The notes under the pieces: model-generated
What the model saw: the letters and a program-made list of their open reading frames with translations, nothing else
Database searches by the model: none
Told to the model about the DNA's origin: nothing
NCBI GenBank assembly: GCA_003427395.1
Contig: BFEA01000603.1
Span: forward strand, 116,205 to 174,663
Source of the DNA: Chara braunii
Lineage: Eukaryota; Streptophyta; Charophyceae; Charales; Characeae
Length of the DNA: 58,459 bases
Direction of reading: 5' to 3'
Made by a program: the position numbers and the translations under genes
Shown here: positions 24,308 through 34,661 of the stretch, piece after piece
Layout of the letters: each line of letters begins with the position of its first letter
How positions within the stretch are numbered: position 1 is the first letter of the stretch

Positions 24308-24790
24308 AGCGATGTCGAGCGCATCGACTCCCGCCTCTTTGCAAAGCGCGGGAGCCCTCCCGGCCATGTTACGCAGGGGTTAAACAAAATAAAATCATGA
24401 GACAACTTGGGAACGACGCAAAGTATCCCGCGAACCGTCGAGATGGTCGTGGTAGCTTCGTCCCTTCGTCGCTCTAGCCGGGTGCGCCAACTTTACATCC
24501 CGCGGTACCCTACAATAGGATAGGTTCCCGCGGGACATGAACTTTCCTTCCCTAAGGGGCTGTCACCACTCTTAGGGGCGTATCCCTACGGAGCTACTGA
24601 CCCACGTGCGAAAACTTTTAAATGCAATCGCAAAGGTAGGTCAGTTGGAGGCGTTTGCTCGTTTGTTGTAGTATATATACGCTTGGTGAACGCCAAGCGG
24701 ACCCGGACGTCGTCCGTTCCTAGGGCGCTGATCTTCTAGGTGCGGAGCAAACGTCGATCGATTAGGACGGTCTCAACCAAGAGTGAAACC
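24308..24790 (+). mobile_element. Terminal module T1, solitary copy
   Basis: It opens TGTCGAGCGCATCGACTCCC and has a GCGGGAG hairpin arm, then a GAGCTACTGACCCACGTGCG block, a TTAAATGCAATCGCAAAGGT block and TTTGCTCGTTTGTTGTAGTA. These are in the same order as 16366-16700. It extends through ACGTCGATCGATTAGGACG, comparable to 16765-16785. No arm body (motif array) follows. Instead the palindrome at 24849 begins about 60 bp later. Confidence 0.65.
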
Positions 24791-24848
24791 CACAACTCAA
24801 TCCTATCCTAGTCCCTTCGACACACCGTCAAAAGAAAATTATAGTCAT

Positions 24849-25426
24849 TATACGCACTATATCAAAAGAAATCGACTGTAGTTGATAAAACATATATCCA
24901 TTTATGAAATGATAATTGGAAGAATACAAATCATCATTTAATACATTCAATAACACAAGATCGAAATACAATCCGACCATCTCAGGTCGAAATTCACAAA
25001 ACAATCATACAACCGCCAACAAGGAGTTGGCTAACGACAATAACATGGATGCAGCCGACAAGACAAGTTAATCGGTCGCCTTAGTTTTGACTTGATGAGA
25101 CTCGTTGCTAAAGTCACTCATTCCAACCTACCGCTGAGGGGCGGTAGGTTGGAATGAGTGACTTTAGCAACGAGTCTCATCAAGTCAAAACTAAGGCGAC
25201 CGATTAACTTGTCTTGTCGGCTGCATCCATGTTATTGTCGTTAGCCAACTCCTTGTTGGCGGTTGTATGATTGTTTTGTGAATTTCGACCTGAGATGGTC
25301 GGATTGTATTTCGATCTTGTGTTATTGAATGTATTAAATGATGATTTGTATTCTTCCAACTATCATTTCATAAATGGATATATGTTTTATCAACTACAGT
25401 CGATTTCTTTTGATATAGTGTGTATA
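24849..25426. repeat. Near-perfect palindrome, 2 x 286 bp with 6-nt loop
   Basis: Arm 1 (24849-25134) is the reverse complement of arm 2 (25141-25426). The loop is TGAGGG (25135-25140). Direct comparison shows only two mismatches (24854 against its partner near 25421, and one in the GATAATTGG/CCAACTATC segment) and no indels. Sequence outside the arms is unrelated on the two sides. Neither arm shows a gene I recognise; the 66-residue frame in arm 2 (25271-25471) has no family features. Transcription from either side would give a long perfect dsRNA hairpin. Alternatives are a foldback transposon, an hpRNA or young small-RNA locus, or an assembly or template artefact. Confidence 0.97.
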
Positions 25427-25429
25427 AGT

Positions 25430-26950
25430 AGAAGGAAGACGGTCTTTTTTATCTATCCCAAACAGGCATAAATCAGACTTCTTTATAGGCATCTTTCTAC
25501 CTACATCACAACACACAAAGAGAACACGTTCAAAAGAAAACAATACAATCCCATACTCGAGTCAGACTTTTCCATTCACATGCATAACCCGCACAACTTT
25601 CTTCTACTTTTTCTTTCGAATATTCAAAACAAACAGGGTCAAGCAAAGTGTGGGTTCACACAGGAGTGAAGGGAGTCTGAGTCAATCAACTGACTGACCT
25701 TGAGTGAAGTTTGATCCGGCTCACTCAAGAAAACCGAGCAATACAACCAAATGAAAATGACTGTCGTAGAATATGCGGCTCACAACTCCACAAGTTGTGG
25801 CCTCTCTCCTGAATCAAGGTCCGCGTCTTTCTCTAAGTGCCCGATCACACCAAGGTCGGGTCCACTGAGATGTCTGGATGAGATAACCCTCAAAGAGGGT
25901 GCTCCCATGATCAAAACTCACGTCATCCCAGCGTCCCGTACCGTCCTAACACAGTCTCAATTGCACCTTGACCACCAAGGATACTCCCCAACCAACCATC
26001 AGCCCATGCCGCCTCTCACCACGTCCGCTCGCAATAGTCATGCCATCATGTCAGTCCTGATCCCCAAATCAGTCTCACCTGGTCTCAAAATGGTCCTAAG
26101 TGGTCCTACGTTACCGCCAAAGCACCGTATAGTCCCAAACTTAAAATCCGCTTGCTCCATGCGTAACAAAAAAAATAAAGGTGGCTTTCGTCAAAAACCG
26201 CATGTGCCGCAAACCCAAATGACTATTTCCCCGTGCACTCACTCCGTGCTCTTTTCATGCCGCCGGTCCTTGCACCACTGCCGCATGATCCCAAATGTGC
26301 ACCACTGCCAGTCCATCCTCCATGCCACATTGAAATCTACCATAGCCGCTGTGCACGACAAAAAGAACAACGAAGGATCACTGCTCGCCACGTCGTTACA
26401 ACCAATACCACGACTGTTGTGCGGCACCACCACCTGATCACACTTTCAAATGACTGATTCACCGCACTCAGAAAAAGAACCGCTGGTGTGCCGCCAATCA
26501 GACAACACTTCCCTATGCGAAAAATATGGACGTCGGCGCCAATTTCTGCAGCATAATCTCACTGACTACACTGCCATTGTCGTGCCGCTGATCGAGCAAC
26601 ACGTCCCCACACTCACATTAAAAAAACATCGACGTCCCATTGCAAATCCGGCAGCACCTTCCCTTAGGAAGGTCTTGACGCCACGGCGGCAGTCCGACAG
26701 TAGAACCCCACTAAAATAGGCGTTGCTTGGCGCACCGTCCGGACCCTGACGCGGCCTTACCGCCGCAACACCAGCCCACACACACAACATACGCACAAGG
26801 GTGGGACAAGGGTGGGGCAAAACGCTCCCAGCCCTCGGCTATGCCTGACTCCCTTCTCCTCCTCCAACTCTCTGCAGACCTCCACTTCCTTCACCATCAA
26901 CACTTTCCCTCATCCTCCAGACCTCCAGCTCCCCACCTCTCTGGCAGCAT
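25430..26950. other. Intergenic DNA, no gene recognised
   Basis: The longest frame (25751-26437, plus strand, 228 residues) is rich in Pro, Ser, Thr and His. It has many short-string repetitions (CACCACTGCC, CCACTGCC), no recognisable domain and no convincing splice context. I do not call it a gene. Confidence 0.45.
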
Positions 26951-27049
26951 GAAGTAGCCAGCCAGCATTCACACAAGTGAATGTCCCAGCAACACTGCCA
27001 CAAGTGTGAGGCTGCTAGGTGGAGTGCTGGCTTTTATAGCAAATTGGAG

Positions 27050-27335
27050 GCATGTGGGCAGCTGCTTTGCCCACTGCCAAACAAAATTAGTCGGTGCTCC
27101 TGGCCCTTGATTTAAATTAACGACCAGGAGCCCGGTGCCTTGGTTTTCCCCTAGGGAAACCAAGGTCATCCATTCCCGGAAGCACCTGGCCTTCCCCGCA
27201 GGCCACGTGCTCCAGGAACTGGTTGTATCCAGCCAGACTGCAGCCTGTTCAAAAAAATGAACAGGCGCAGTCTCTTCACCCTGTAGAGTCTTATGGGGTT
27301 GCACCTGTCTTACGGCCGCGGCCATATTTGCGGCC
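27050..27335. repeat. Array of seven consecutive short hairpins of different sequence
   Basis: Perfect or near-perfect stems follow one another with short spacers: GTGGGCA/TGCCCAC (27054-27074), GCTCCTGG/CCAGGAGC (27096-27131), CCTTGGTTT/AAACCAAGG (27138-27165), GCAC-2nt-GGCCT/AGGCC-2nt-GTGC (27181-27212), CTGG/CCAG (about 27220-27235), CCTGTTCA/TGAACAGG (27245-27267) and TTACGGCCGC/GCGGCCGTAA (27310-27340). The stems do not share a sequence; what repeats is the folding pattern. Further examples follow at 27425-27740. Confidence 0.85.
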
Positions 27336-27424
27336 GTAACTTTTTTTTTTCCTTCCTTTTCTTTCTTTCTCCCTTCTTTTACTTTTTTCTCTTTTTAACC
27401 CTCTAGCTTCTTCATTTTCTCTCT

Positions 27425-27740
27425 GTGAGCGGCAACCTGCTGTTCGAAATGAACGGCCACCCCTCCAAGTCATTTCACAATGTCGAACTAGAGTCAAGCT
27501 TGACAGGGCCCCTTTTCCTTTGCCCTGTGCACCTGTACCCGGACGCAAATGGCGCCCGGTACAGGTGTCGTTTTTGCAGCCCGATTCTCAAAACGAACGG
27601 GCTCAGCAAACTGCACCACGATAAAGGGGTGAGGGAATGTCTGAAAAAAAGAACGAAGTTCAGAAAAAAAATTAAAAAACCTTACCTCATGCTGCACCTG
27701 CTAGCCGTTTCTCCAAACGAACGGGCGCAGGTTCTTGTCA
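27425..27740. repeat. Continuation of the hairpin array
   Basis: Stems include CACCTGTACC/GGTACAGGTG (27529-27567), AGCCCG/CGGGCT (27578-27604) and an AGCCGTTT...AAACGAACGGGC pair (27703-27727). A plus-strand frame of 107 residues (27425-27748) overlaps this segment. It contains a Cys-x2-Cys, a later His-His and a further Cys spaced somewhat like a BED-type finger, but the frame is not accepted as a gene. Confidence 0.5.
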
Positions 27741-27854
27741 ACGAGTGAGGGGGAGAAGTGGTGTGTCCGTGTATATTCCCATGTTCCAACCAAAGATTCA
27801 TTCGATTTTGCTCATCCCCTTGATGGAAATAGCCGGAGGCCGCCGCCGGATAGG

Positions 27855-27857
<3 letters not shown>

Positions 27858-27902
<45 letters not shown>
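27858..27902. repeat. (CT)n microsatellite
   Basis: About 22 CT units, followed by short CCCA units. Confidence 0.95.
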
Positions 27903-27907
<5 letters not shown>

Positions 27908-28039
27908 ACCCACCCATACACTCATACGAGTAATATAGGTTCCCACGTATCTGGGTCAGATTCATTCCATTTTGCTCACCTTGTCCATGACACCCTTTCC
28001 CCCTCTCTGCTGCAGCCCGTTCAATGAAACAAATGGGCG

Positions 28040-28315
28040 CAAACTAAAAAAAAAACGTGAAAGGAGAATCAAAAGAAAAAGAAAAAAATATAGACAAAAT
28101 CTAAAGAAAAAAGGAATCTAAAAAAAATCTAAAAAAAAAAAAACAAAAAAAAAACTACCTGTCAGGCTGGCCGTTAAACGGGCGTCATCTACTCGTTTTG
28201 GGAACTTGAAGTCCCTTCCACTTCAACCAGCGTCATGTGGCGCTTCTCTTTTCGTTATACTTTTTTTTTTTTTCCTTTTTTTTTTTTCCTTTTTTTTTTT
28301 NTTCCGTTGGCAACG
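28040..28315. repeat. A-rich and T-rich low-complexity tracts with a single N
   Basis: A-rich runs (28047-28155), with an AATCTAAA(G/A)AAAAA unit repeated, are followed by T runs (28260-28300) and one undetermined base at 28301. Confidence 0.85.
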
Positions 28316-28800
28316 CGAACGGTCTCTTCATGTGTGGGAATCCCACAACCTGTTGAAATACAGACTCGAGGTCGATCCCAATCAGGATCGAAAATAAAAA
28401 TTGGACAATTTCTCGATTTATGCGTGTCATCCTTGCACAGGGCTATGCCAATTTCAGCGCGGCTGATTTCACCCGCGCGATCTCGGAGATCACACGGACG
28501 AAATCGCTCGCGCCCAACCTCATGTTGTGGTTGCTCCAAAAGGAGCTGGCCCAGTAGGATTCGTGCGGTTGGGCTCGATCTATGAATCTGCAGGGTGAAA
28601 ATCAAATGGCAGTACCTACTGGGTTAGCTCCTATCATGGGAGCTGATCCCCCAACTCGTTTTTCTTCCCTGTAGGCCCACCTACTGTAGCTGGGTAGACT
28701 CAGCCTGCCTCACCTCTAGCTGCTACACAACTCAGCAGGCGGCCCAACTTTGCGGCCCGCAGCCGGCCGCAAAACAGTATTAGGCCCTCCGTACGGAGTA
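28170..28800. repeat. Second cluster of short perfect hairpins
   Basis: Stems include TTGAAGT/ACTTCAA (28206-28227), AGCTCC/GGAGCT (28625-28644), GTAGG/CCTAC (28671-28685), GCCTGC/GCAGGC (about 28706-28741), TTTGCGGCC/GGCCGCAAA (28749-28775) and the 12-bp palindrome CTCCGTACGGAG (28787-28798). Their sequences are unrelated to those at 27050-27335. The U6 fragment lies inside this cluster. Confidence 0.75.
28396..28453 (-). pseudogene. 3' half of a U6 snRNA fused to unrelated sequence
   Basis: Read on the minus strand, about 55 nt match the 3' half of U6 snRNA: TTGGCAT, then GCAAGGATGACACGCATAAA (the strongly conserved core) and TCGAGAAATTGTCC, ending in ATTTTTATTTT. From comparison with the known U6 sequence only a handful of differences and one deletion are visible. 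The 5' half is missing, including the ACAGAGA box that pairs with the 5' splice site; it is replaced by unrelated GC-rich sequence (28454-28600). No plant snRNA upstream element plus TATA box is seen at the proper distance. This is therefore a non-functional chimeric copy, probably from template switching during reverse transcription. Confidence 0.85.
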
Positions 28801-29164
28801 GACCTCATGGCCCGGCCTTCTATTTCCTTCGCACTGTGACCCAACATCTAGCGCGGCCACCCTTTTTAGCCTACTTAGAACCTGAATCGCGCGACTACTT
28901 ACTTTAGCCTTTCCATGTCCGCACGCTTCTGCAACTTCAACAAAAATAAAGCACTGTCAACTACTGTCTTTACTCTTCGATGCCAGAAGCGCCCGAACTA
29001 AAGTTTAAAAACTTTTAGTCTCTTAATCATAGGTTGAGTCTGAATGAACTTCTGGCAAACGTCAGTCTCATCGAGTCCTTCAATTCAACCAAAAAAGTCG
29101 GACAACGTCCGACGTTTAAAATCCTCGGCAAATACCCTTGTCACGGTATTTGCCCCGACAATGG

Positions 29165-29815
29165 AGGGGGTGTGGTGACTGCAGTTAGATGCAATTATTG
29201 ACATACAACAAAAAAAAAAGAGCAAAAAAAAGTCGGGGGGCTTTGGTGACTGCACTTAGATGTAGTTACGGGCACATATGGACACGAACTCCAAGGAAAA
29301 AGAGCGAAAAATGACAAAAAAAAAAGGTGTGGCTTCTCTTTCTCTCAGTCTCTTCATCATCATAGGCAGTAGCGGGTAGGCTTTGGTGACTGCATTTAGA
29401 CGTAATTACAGTCACATACAGACACCAACAACATAGTGACTGTAGATGCAGTTATTGACATACAACAAAAGAAAAGAGCAAAAAAAAGTTGGGGGGCTTT
29501 GGTGACTGCACTTGGACGTAATTATGGGCACATACGGACACAAACAACAAGAAAAAATAACAAAAAAATGGCAAAAAATAAAACGTAGCCTCTCTCTCTC
29601 TCTTTGTCTCTTGACCGTCATAGGCAGTGGTAGGCTTTGGTGACTGCACTTAGACGTAATTACGGTCACATAAAACACCAACAACAAGAAAATAAAATAA
29701 AAAAGAAAGGTATCGCCGACCTCTCTCTCTCTTTCACACATACACACACACATTGTAGTCGGTAGTCGGAGTCTTTAGTGACTGCACATAGTTCTAATGA
29801 CTGTCATATATAGAT
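29165..29815. repeat. Seven-copy tandem repeat with GTGACTGCA core
   Basis: A unit containing TTGGTGACTGCACTTAGACG, then TAATTA(C/T)(G/A)G(G/T)CACATA and an A-rich stretch, recurs at about 29170, 29243, 29381, 29436, 29498, 29633 and 29776. Spacing alternates between about 60 and 140 bp. Some units also carry a short CT run. No coding frame is supported. Confidence 0.8.
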
Positions 29816-29819
29816 ATGA

Positions 29820-31580
29820 ATAGCAAGAAGAAGAGCAGAAATGAGGAAGAGGAAAGGCGTGAGTGTTCTTTGTCTACTCACTCGTCTATGTCACCTGGTA
29901 GCTGGCGGGATGGAAGACGAGAGAGCAGTCAGGATGGGCGCGACAGTGTCGTGGATTCTTGGCTTTCTTGGTGTCAAAAATGTATGGCTTCTTGTTGCTG
30001 TGGAAAAAAGGTCAGTTTCCAAGAGACGCCCGCCTCTTGCCCAAACGGTTTCACACTTTCAGTTTGTCGTCTAGAGACCGTTTAAACCCATCGACTAGAG
30101 GGCGGATGCATTTTCAATCTACACCCGGTCCGAGGCTGTGCCCAACCTATTTTCCTGGGCTGGAAAGCACTCAGTGGTTACCTGCTGGGCAAATCCGGGT
30201 TGTGCTGCACCATTGGCGGTTTAAGAACGAGGCTCTTCCTGTTAGAATTCGTGAAGCCTCCACCCAGCGGCTCTTTCGAGACTCCTACGGACAAAATGTC
30301 ACACAACATGGACAATTCGTCCTCTCCGTGGAGGGCATAACTGTGATCTTATGCATTTAAACTCTTTGTTAAACCACTTGTACCTCCGCCAACGTTGGGA
30401 AATTACAAGTTTTTGTCAGCTCCCGAAGAAATCGGGGGTGGGACATAGGGTCGGCAATGTCTCAAACTATGAGTTTTATAGTACCCGCGAGTGAAAGGAA
30501 AATGGTAAAAAAAAAACTACCTTTTCTACTGCAATGATGTCGTGCAGGGTAGTATAGGAGGCCGTGCTCACAGTCTTCCTTCACAGAATGCACCTTACAG
30601 GTAAAGCGATCATATTCTGAATGCTACTGTTTTTTTATTTTTTTTTGTCGTGTGTTTCTTATGAGTCCCCTGCCAATGAGGCAGGGCGGAATCCGCAATC
30701 TTCTGAAGTTGTGTTTTGTCAGAGGATTGTAACGCTTATCACACTAACACTTAGGGGAATGTATCCAAACATTTTCACGACTAGATCCGCGTGCCCATTT
30801 TTTTCTCTCTTCTATTATCTTTTTCGAATTTCACAACCTGGCCACGGGGCTAAGATGCCCTCAATGAGACATCTCCCGCTACCGTGGTATTTCACACTCA
30901 TACTACCACTTCCAATAATGTACACAACTGGAATCATGGCCAAAACTTAAATTTTTATTATTTTTTTCACTGCTGCAACTTTCCCCCCCCCTTTTCCGTG
31001 AGAGTAGAAGAAGAAAAAGGTAAGCAATGGCCAAAATCGCTCTTCACACGCAATAGAATAGCTTCGTTTCATACATGCTTGTACACTGCTCATGTCGCAC
31101 ACACTTTCCCCTACATGTTTCAACCGGGTGCGCCCCGGTCTCATCAGGAGGCTTGCCACACACCCTTTGCCTCTCGGCCCACCGTTCCCTACCGCCCATA
31201 GCTAGTGAGGGCCGATGCGGTCTTGCCCTCATCATATAGTGTGAGCCTTCCCTTGTACGGTCACTACATGATTCCATGCCCGACCCTGATTGGTTCATCC
31301 TTCCTACATAGGATTAGCTTGGTCTTACGTAGCCGTCCAATCCTTCTTTAGCAGGTTCCGTGCCGTGCTGGACTGCTCTCCCACCCAGGTCATTTTCGTG
31401 CGTGTCCAGATCCGTGTAGTACCTGGGAGTGATTTGAATTCGTAGCATTTTCCCAGATTCGTCATTTTTGTAGCATTTTCCCGCACAAAGAAAATGGAGT
31501 GGTACCCAGGCTCGGCAGCGCAGTGAAATTAAGGGTCGGCAAAAACAGGCTCGGAGGTACTAGTTGTTTAAGGAGTTATT
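29820..31580. other. Intergenic DNA, no gene recognised
   Basis: The longest frame (29959-30360, plus, 133 residues) has no recognisable motif, and an overlapping frame (29816-30085) is equally plausible. I find no supported gene. The string GAAATTAAGGGTCG followed by CAGGCTCG(G/A)AGGTAC at 31524-31560 also occurs at 15784-15818, a small dispersed repeat. Confidence 0.5.
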
Positions 31581-31595
31581 GAAAAATGATACTGT

Positions 31596-32065
31596 GCATT
31601 CAGGAGGTCCTGGGTTCAATCCCCATTGGCCTCACGATGTGCCTGGGCAAGCTTGGTGTTCTACCAGCTAGAGATAACCCGTCGGCCCCCCAAGCCAGCA
31701 TTGGCAGGACCTTGGCTGATGTTGTTGGCTGCTATGCAGCGACAATATCGACCATTAGACACCGCCATGTGGGGTTGGGGGGGGGTAGGGGGAGGTGCAG
31801 TGACTGGCCATTGCTCGGCGCTAGCACCGCCGATTTCTCCCATCGGCAATGCCTGCCCACCCCTCTTCACCGTGATTGCCCTCGCACCACAGCTGTGGTG
31901 CCAACCTACCCTGTGGGCTGGGGAGGGATCCGGGTTGGTTGGTGTTCCCCTATACTATATATAGAATAGTGAGAAGATGAGATAGATGCGTACTATCAAG
32001 AAAAATGAGATAGATGAGAGAAGAATATAGCTTACCTTTTTTAAAAAAAAAAAATAAAAAAAATA
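31596..32065 (+). mobile_element. 470-bp retroposon with 14-bp target duplications
   Basis: The insertion is bounded by AAAAATGATACTGT at 31582-31595 and again at 32066-32079. Near its 5' end is a pol III B-box-like string, GGGTTCAATCC (31612-31622). The body contains CGGCGCTAGCACCGCCGAT and GCACCACAGCTGTGGTGC hairpins. The 3' end is an AAGAATATAGCTTACC block followed by a T run and an A-rich tail. A second, 5'-truncated copy lies on the opposite strand at 46740-47012. Target duplications, an A-rich tail and a shared 3' end are the hallmarks of LINE-mobilised SINE-type elements. The A-box half of a tRNA head is missing, so this copy may itself be 5'-truncated. Confidence 0.88.
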
Positions 32066-32690
32066 AAAAATGATACTGTCGCACGAACCCCAGAATCAGC
32101 ACCCGATCGTGGAGAACAGAGGGGAAATATGGCTTAGTGATTGTTGGGGATTTTTCAGCCAAGGCAGGCAAAATCCGAGAGAGGGAAAAATTGTTTCGAC
32201 GAAAGTCCTGGAAGAACTGCAGTGGAGCACAACCCTTGTCTCTCTGATGGAGAGGATCACCTGAACTTCCTCCAGCGCGTTTCCCATGGGCCCTGGGCAT
32301 ATTCTTTGAATGCCATTCTAGTCTGCCCAAAGAAAATACCAGGACCATTATTAGTCCACGTCAAGTCTGCGGCCATGTCCGACTTGTGGCCATGTCCGAC
32401 TTGTCTATGTTCAGTTCTGGTAATCTCACGGCCACAGTGTGACCACGTTGAAAAATACACGAAACATAAACTAATCTCCCGGCCACAGTGTGACATGGCC
32501 CGGGGGAGATAAACACACAACCCCATCAGTCAGCGAGATCAACACACAACTCCGGACCCTTCCCCCCTAGACTTCCTCGTAGAATTTTGTTACGGCCTTA
32601 CCCCTCGAGCTTACGAGATGAACACACAACCCCGAACCTCTTTTTTTTATTTTTTTTATTTTTTTATTTTTACCCCGAACCTTTCTCCCG

Positions 32691-32796
32691 ACCGTCTTTC
32701 CCCGAACATAACGCACCCCAAAATGAATGTACACGAGTTATATTTCCTGCCACATACAGCCAAAATGAGGGTGCGTTGTGTTCGGGTGAAGACGGT
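32691..32796. mobile_element. Small TIR element (ACCGTCTTC family), copy 1
   Basis: It starts ACCGTCTTTCCCCGAACATA and ends GTTCGGGTGAAGACGGT, so about 28 terminal bases are inverted with few mismatches. It is 106 bp and non-coding. Related copies lie at 35579-35690, 35752-35873, 36951-37057 and 46146-46256. The size and structure are those of a MITE. Confidence 0.85.
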
Positions 32797-32812
32797 AGTA
32801 GTCGACTTTCCC

Positions 32813-33049
32813 GTAGGATTTGTCACGGCCTTACCCCCGGGCTTAGCCTCTGTTCCAAGCCTCTTCAAGGCTTGTCCGACGCCAAGGCTGCGTAGGATTT
32901 GTCACGGCCTTACCCTCGGGCTTAGCCTCTGTTCCAAGCCTCTTCAAGGCGTGTCCGACGCCAAGGCTGCGNAGGATTTGTCACGGCCTTACCCCCGGGC
33001 TTAGCTTTTGTTCCAAGCCTCTTCAAGGCGTGTCCGACGCCAAGGCTGC
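32813..33049. repeat. Three 79-bp tandem units
   Basis: The units start at 32813, 32892 and 32971 (GTAGGATTTGTCACGGCCTT...GACGCCAAGGCTGC) and are nearly identical. One base at 32972 is undetermined. A related string (TTTTGTTACGGCCTTACCCC) lies at 32583-32602. The near-identity implies recent amplification or an assembly-sensitive region. Confidence 0.95.
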
Positions 33050-33059
33050 GTTCGTGCTC

Positions 33060-33699
33060 CCACGGGACTGAGTTCCCAGTGAGCAGGGTCTAGAGTTGGC
33101 CCCAGCTTCGCCGCGCCTGCTGTGAATCAGCTCCCCCGTAGCCGGAGACAGCCTGCAGCTGACGGGCAAGACTCCTAACGCCTAACCCAACCTGTGATCA
33201 GAAAGTCAAGAGCTCGAACTCGACGAAAAGCTAATGCTTGAAAGCGAGTAGCATTGGCGCGCGCGCCCAGTTTGGACCGTCCCACAGGGAGCGAGAGGCC
33301 CTTGGGTAGCACGAATGCTTGAAGGCCTTTTAGGCCGCCAACGCGTCCACAGTCTCTTCTTCCGATCGCGGTTGTCGTCGGCGTTGCTGCCGTTCTCATC
33401 ATTTGTAGGCGGCGTCGATCAACTCGCCAAGGTGATAGATATGTCCATCATGTCCATCTCTCTTCTCTCTACCTGGTTATCTTTGTCGTTTCCCTCTCTG
33501 TCTCTCTCTCCATGGCTGCCGGTCTCTTGTGTCTCTTTCTGTGTATCAGCATTACGCACACTAGGACTTTCCTGGATGTAAATGAAATGACCGCTTTTCC
33601 AACCCGCCCTGACTGCACCTGACCGCAATTACGTCCACAGAGAAGTGGAAAAGGTCCTAGTGTGAGTGTGCCCCATGTTGGTCGGTCTACTCTGGCTCT

Positions 33700-33742
<43 letters not shown>

Positions 33743-34320
33743 GTGTTCCTCTCTGATGTTCCTATACCAACATCTTTTGTTTTGATCTGACAGCTACTCC
33801 TCTCCATTCCTCCCCCCTTCCCCCCTTCCCCCCCTCCCCCTCCCTCTTTCCCTTTTCGCTTTCCCTTTTCGTCCACCACTCAAAGACCGGGGTTGAGAAG
33901 GCCGACATGGATATCAATAGTATATACGTAGCTATGGTTGCCGAGTTGGTTCCACAGCTTGATCGTTTCTCCTTTACTTAGAAACTTTTTTTGAAAGTTT
34001 TTTCTGCGTGGTGGATCGAAGTTTCGGTTTGTGTCCTTTTTTTGTTGTCTCGTTAAAACACTTTTCTCCTTTCTTGGGTTATGCTGCCGTGCATGAGCTG
34101 ATGGGTGCTTGAATCCACTGCTGCTGTTGTTAGCAGATGCGTATCGCACACGTGAGTAGAGCGACTGTAGCTATGATGATATGGGGATATCAGCTCGCAA
34201 CGATGATGGCTCGTAATGACTGACTGACGGTCTGCTAATGTTCCTATTTCCCGCCTTGACTGTATCACCTCCAATAAATTGCTTTGGCTTTAAGAGATCG
34301 ATGGATCGAAAGCTCCTCTT
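33060..34320. other. Intergenic DNA with CT tracts, no gene recognised
   Basis: CT tracts occur at 33702-33745 and C/T runs (CCCCCCTTCCCCCCTTCC type) at 33809-33850. No supported gene is visible. Confidence 0.5.
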
Positions 34321-34339
34321 TTATCTCCTAAAGTGCACG

Positions 34340-34508
34340 TACGCGCGTGCGCGTGTGTGCGTGTGTGCGTGTGTGCGTGTGTGCGTGTGTGTGTGTATGT
34401 GTGTGTGTGTGTGTGATGTTCGCTATACGACTCCACAAAAAAAGCACGACTGTGACAGATTGTTTTGTCGGACTTTCGCCGACTCGTCAGGCGTGTGTCT
34501 GTGCGTGC

Positions 34509-34585
<77 letters not shown>

Positions 34586-34594
34586 TGTGCGTGC

Positions 34595-34661
<67 letters not shown>

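Noticed and set aside
24849-25426. CRISPR array or classic microRNA precursor
   Set aside because: There are no regularly spaced direct repeats, and at 286 bp the near-perfect stem is far longer than a microRNA precursor; it is kept as a long palindrome of unknown role.
25751-26437. 228-residue open frame on the plus strand
   Set aside because: It is the longest non-repeat frame, but it is rich in Ser/Pro/Thr/His, has no recognisable domain and arises from short CCACTGCC-type repetitions. Splice and promoter context are not visible.
31123-31200. 5S rRNA fragment
   Set aside because: CGGGTGCGCCCCGG superficially recalls the 5S start, but the internal control region and the rest of the sequence do not match.
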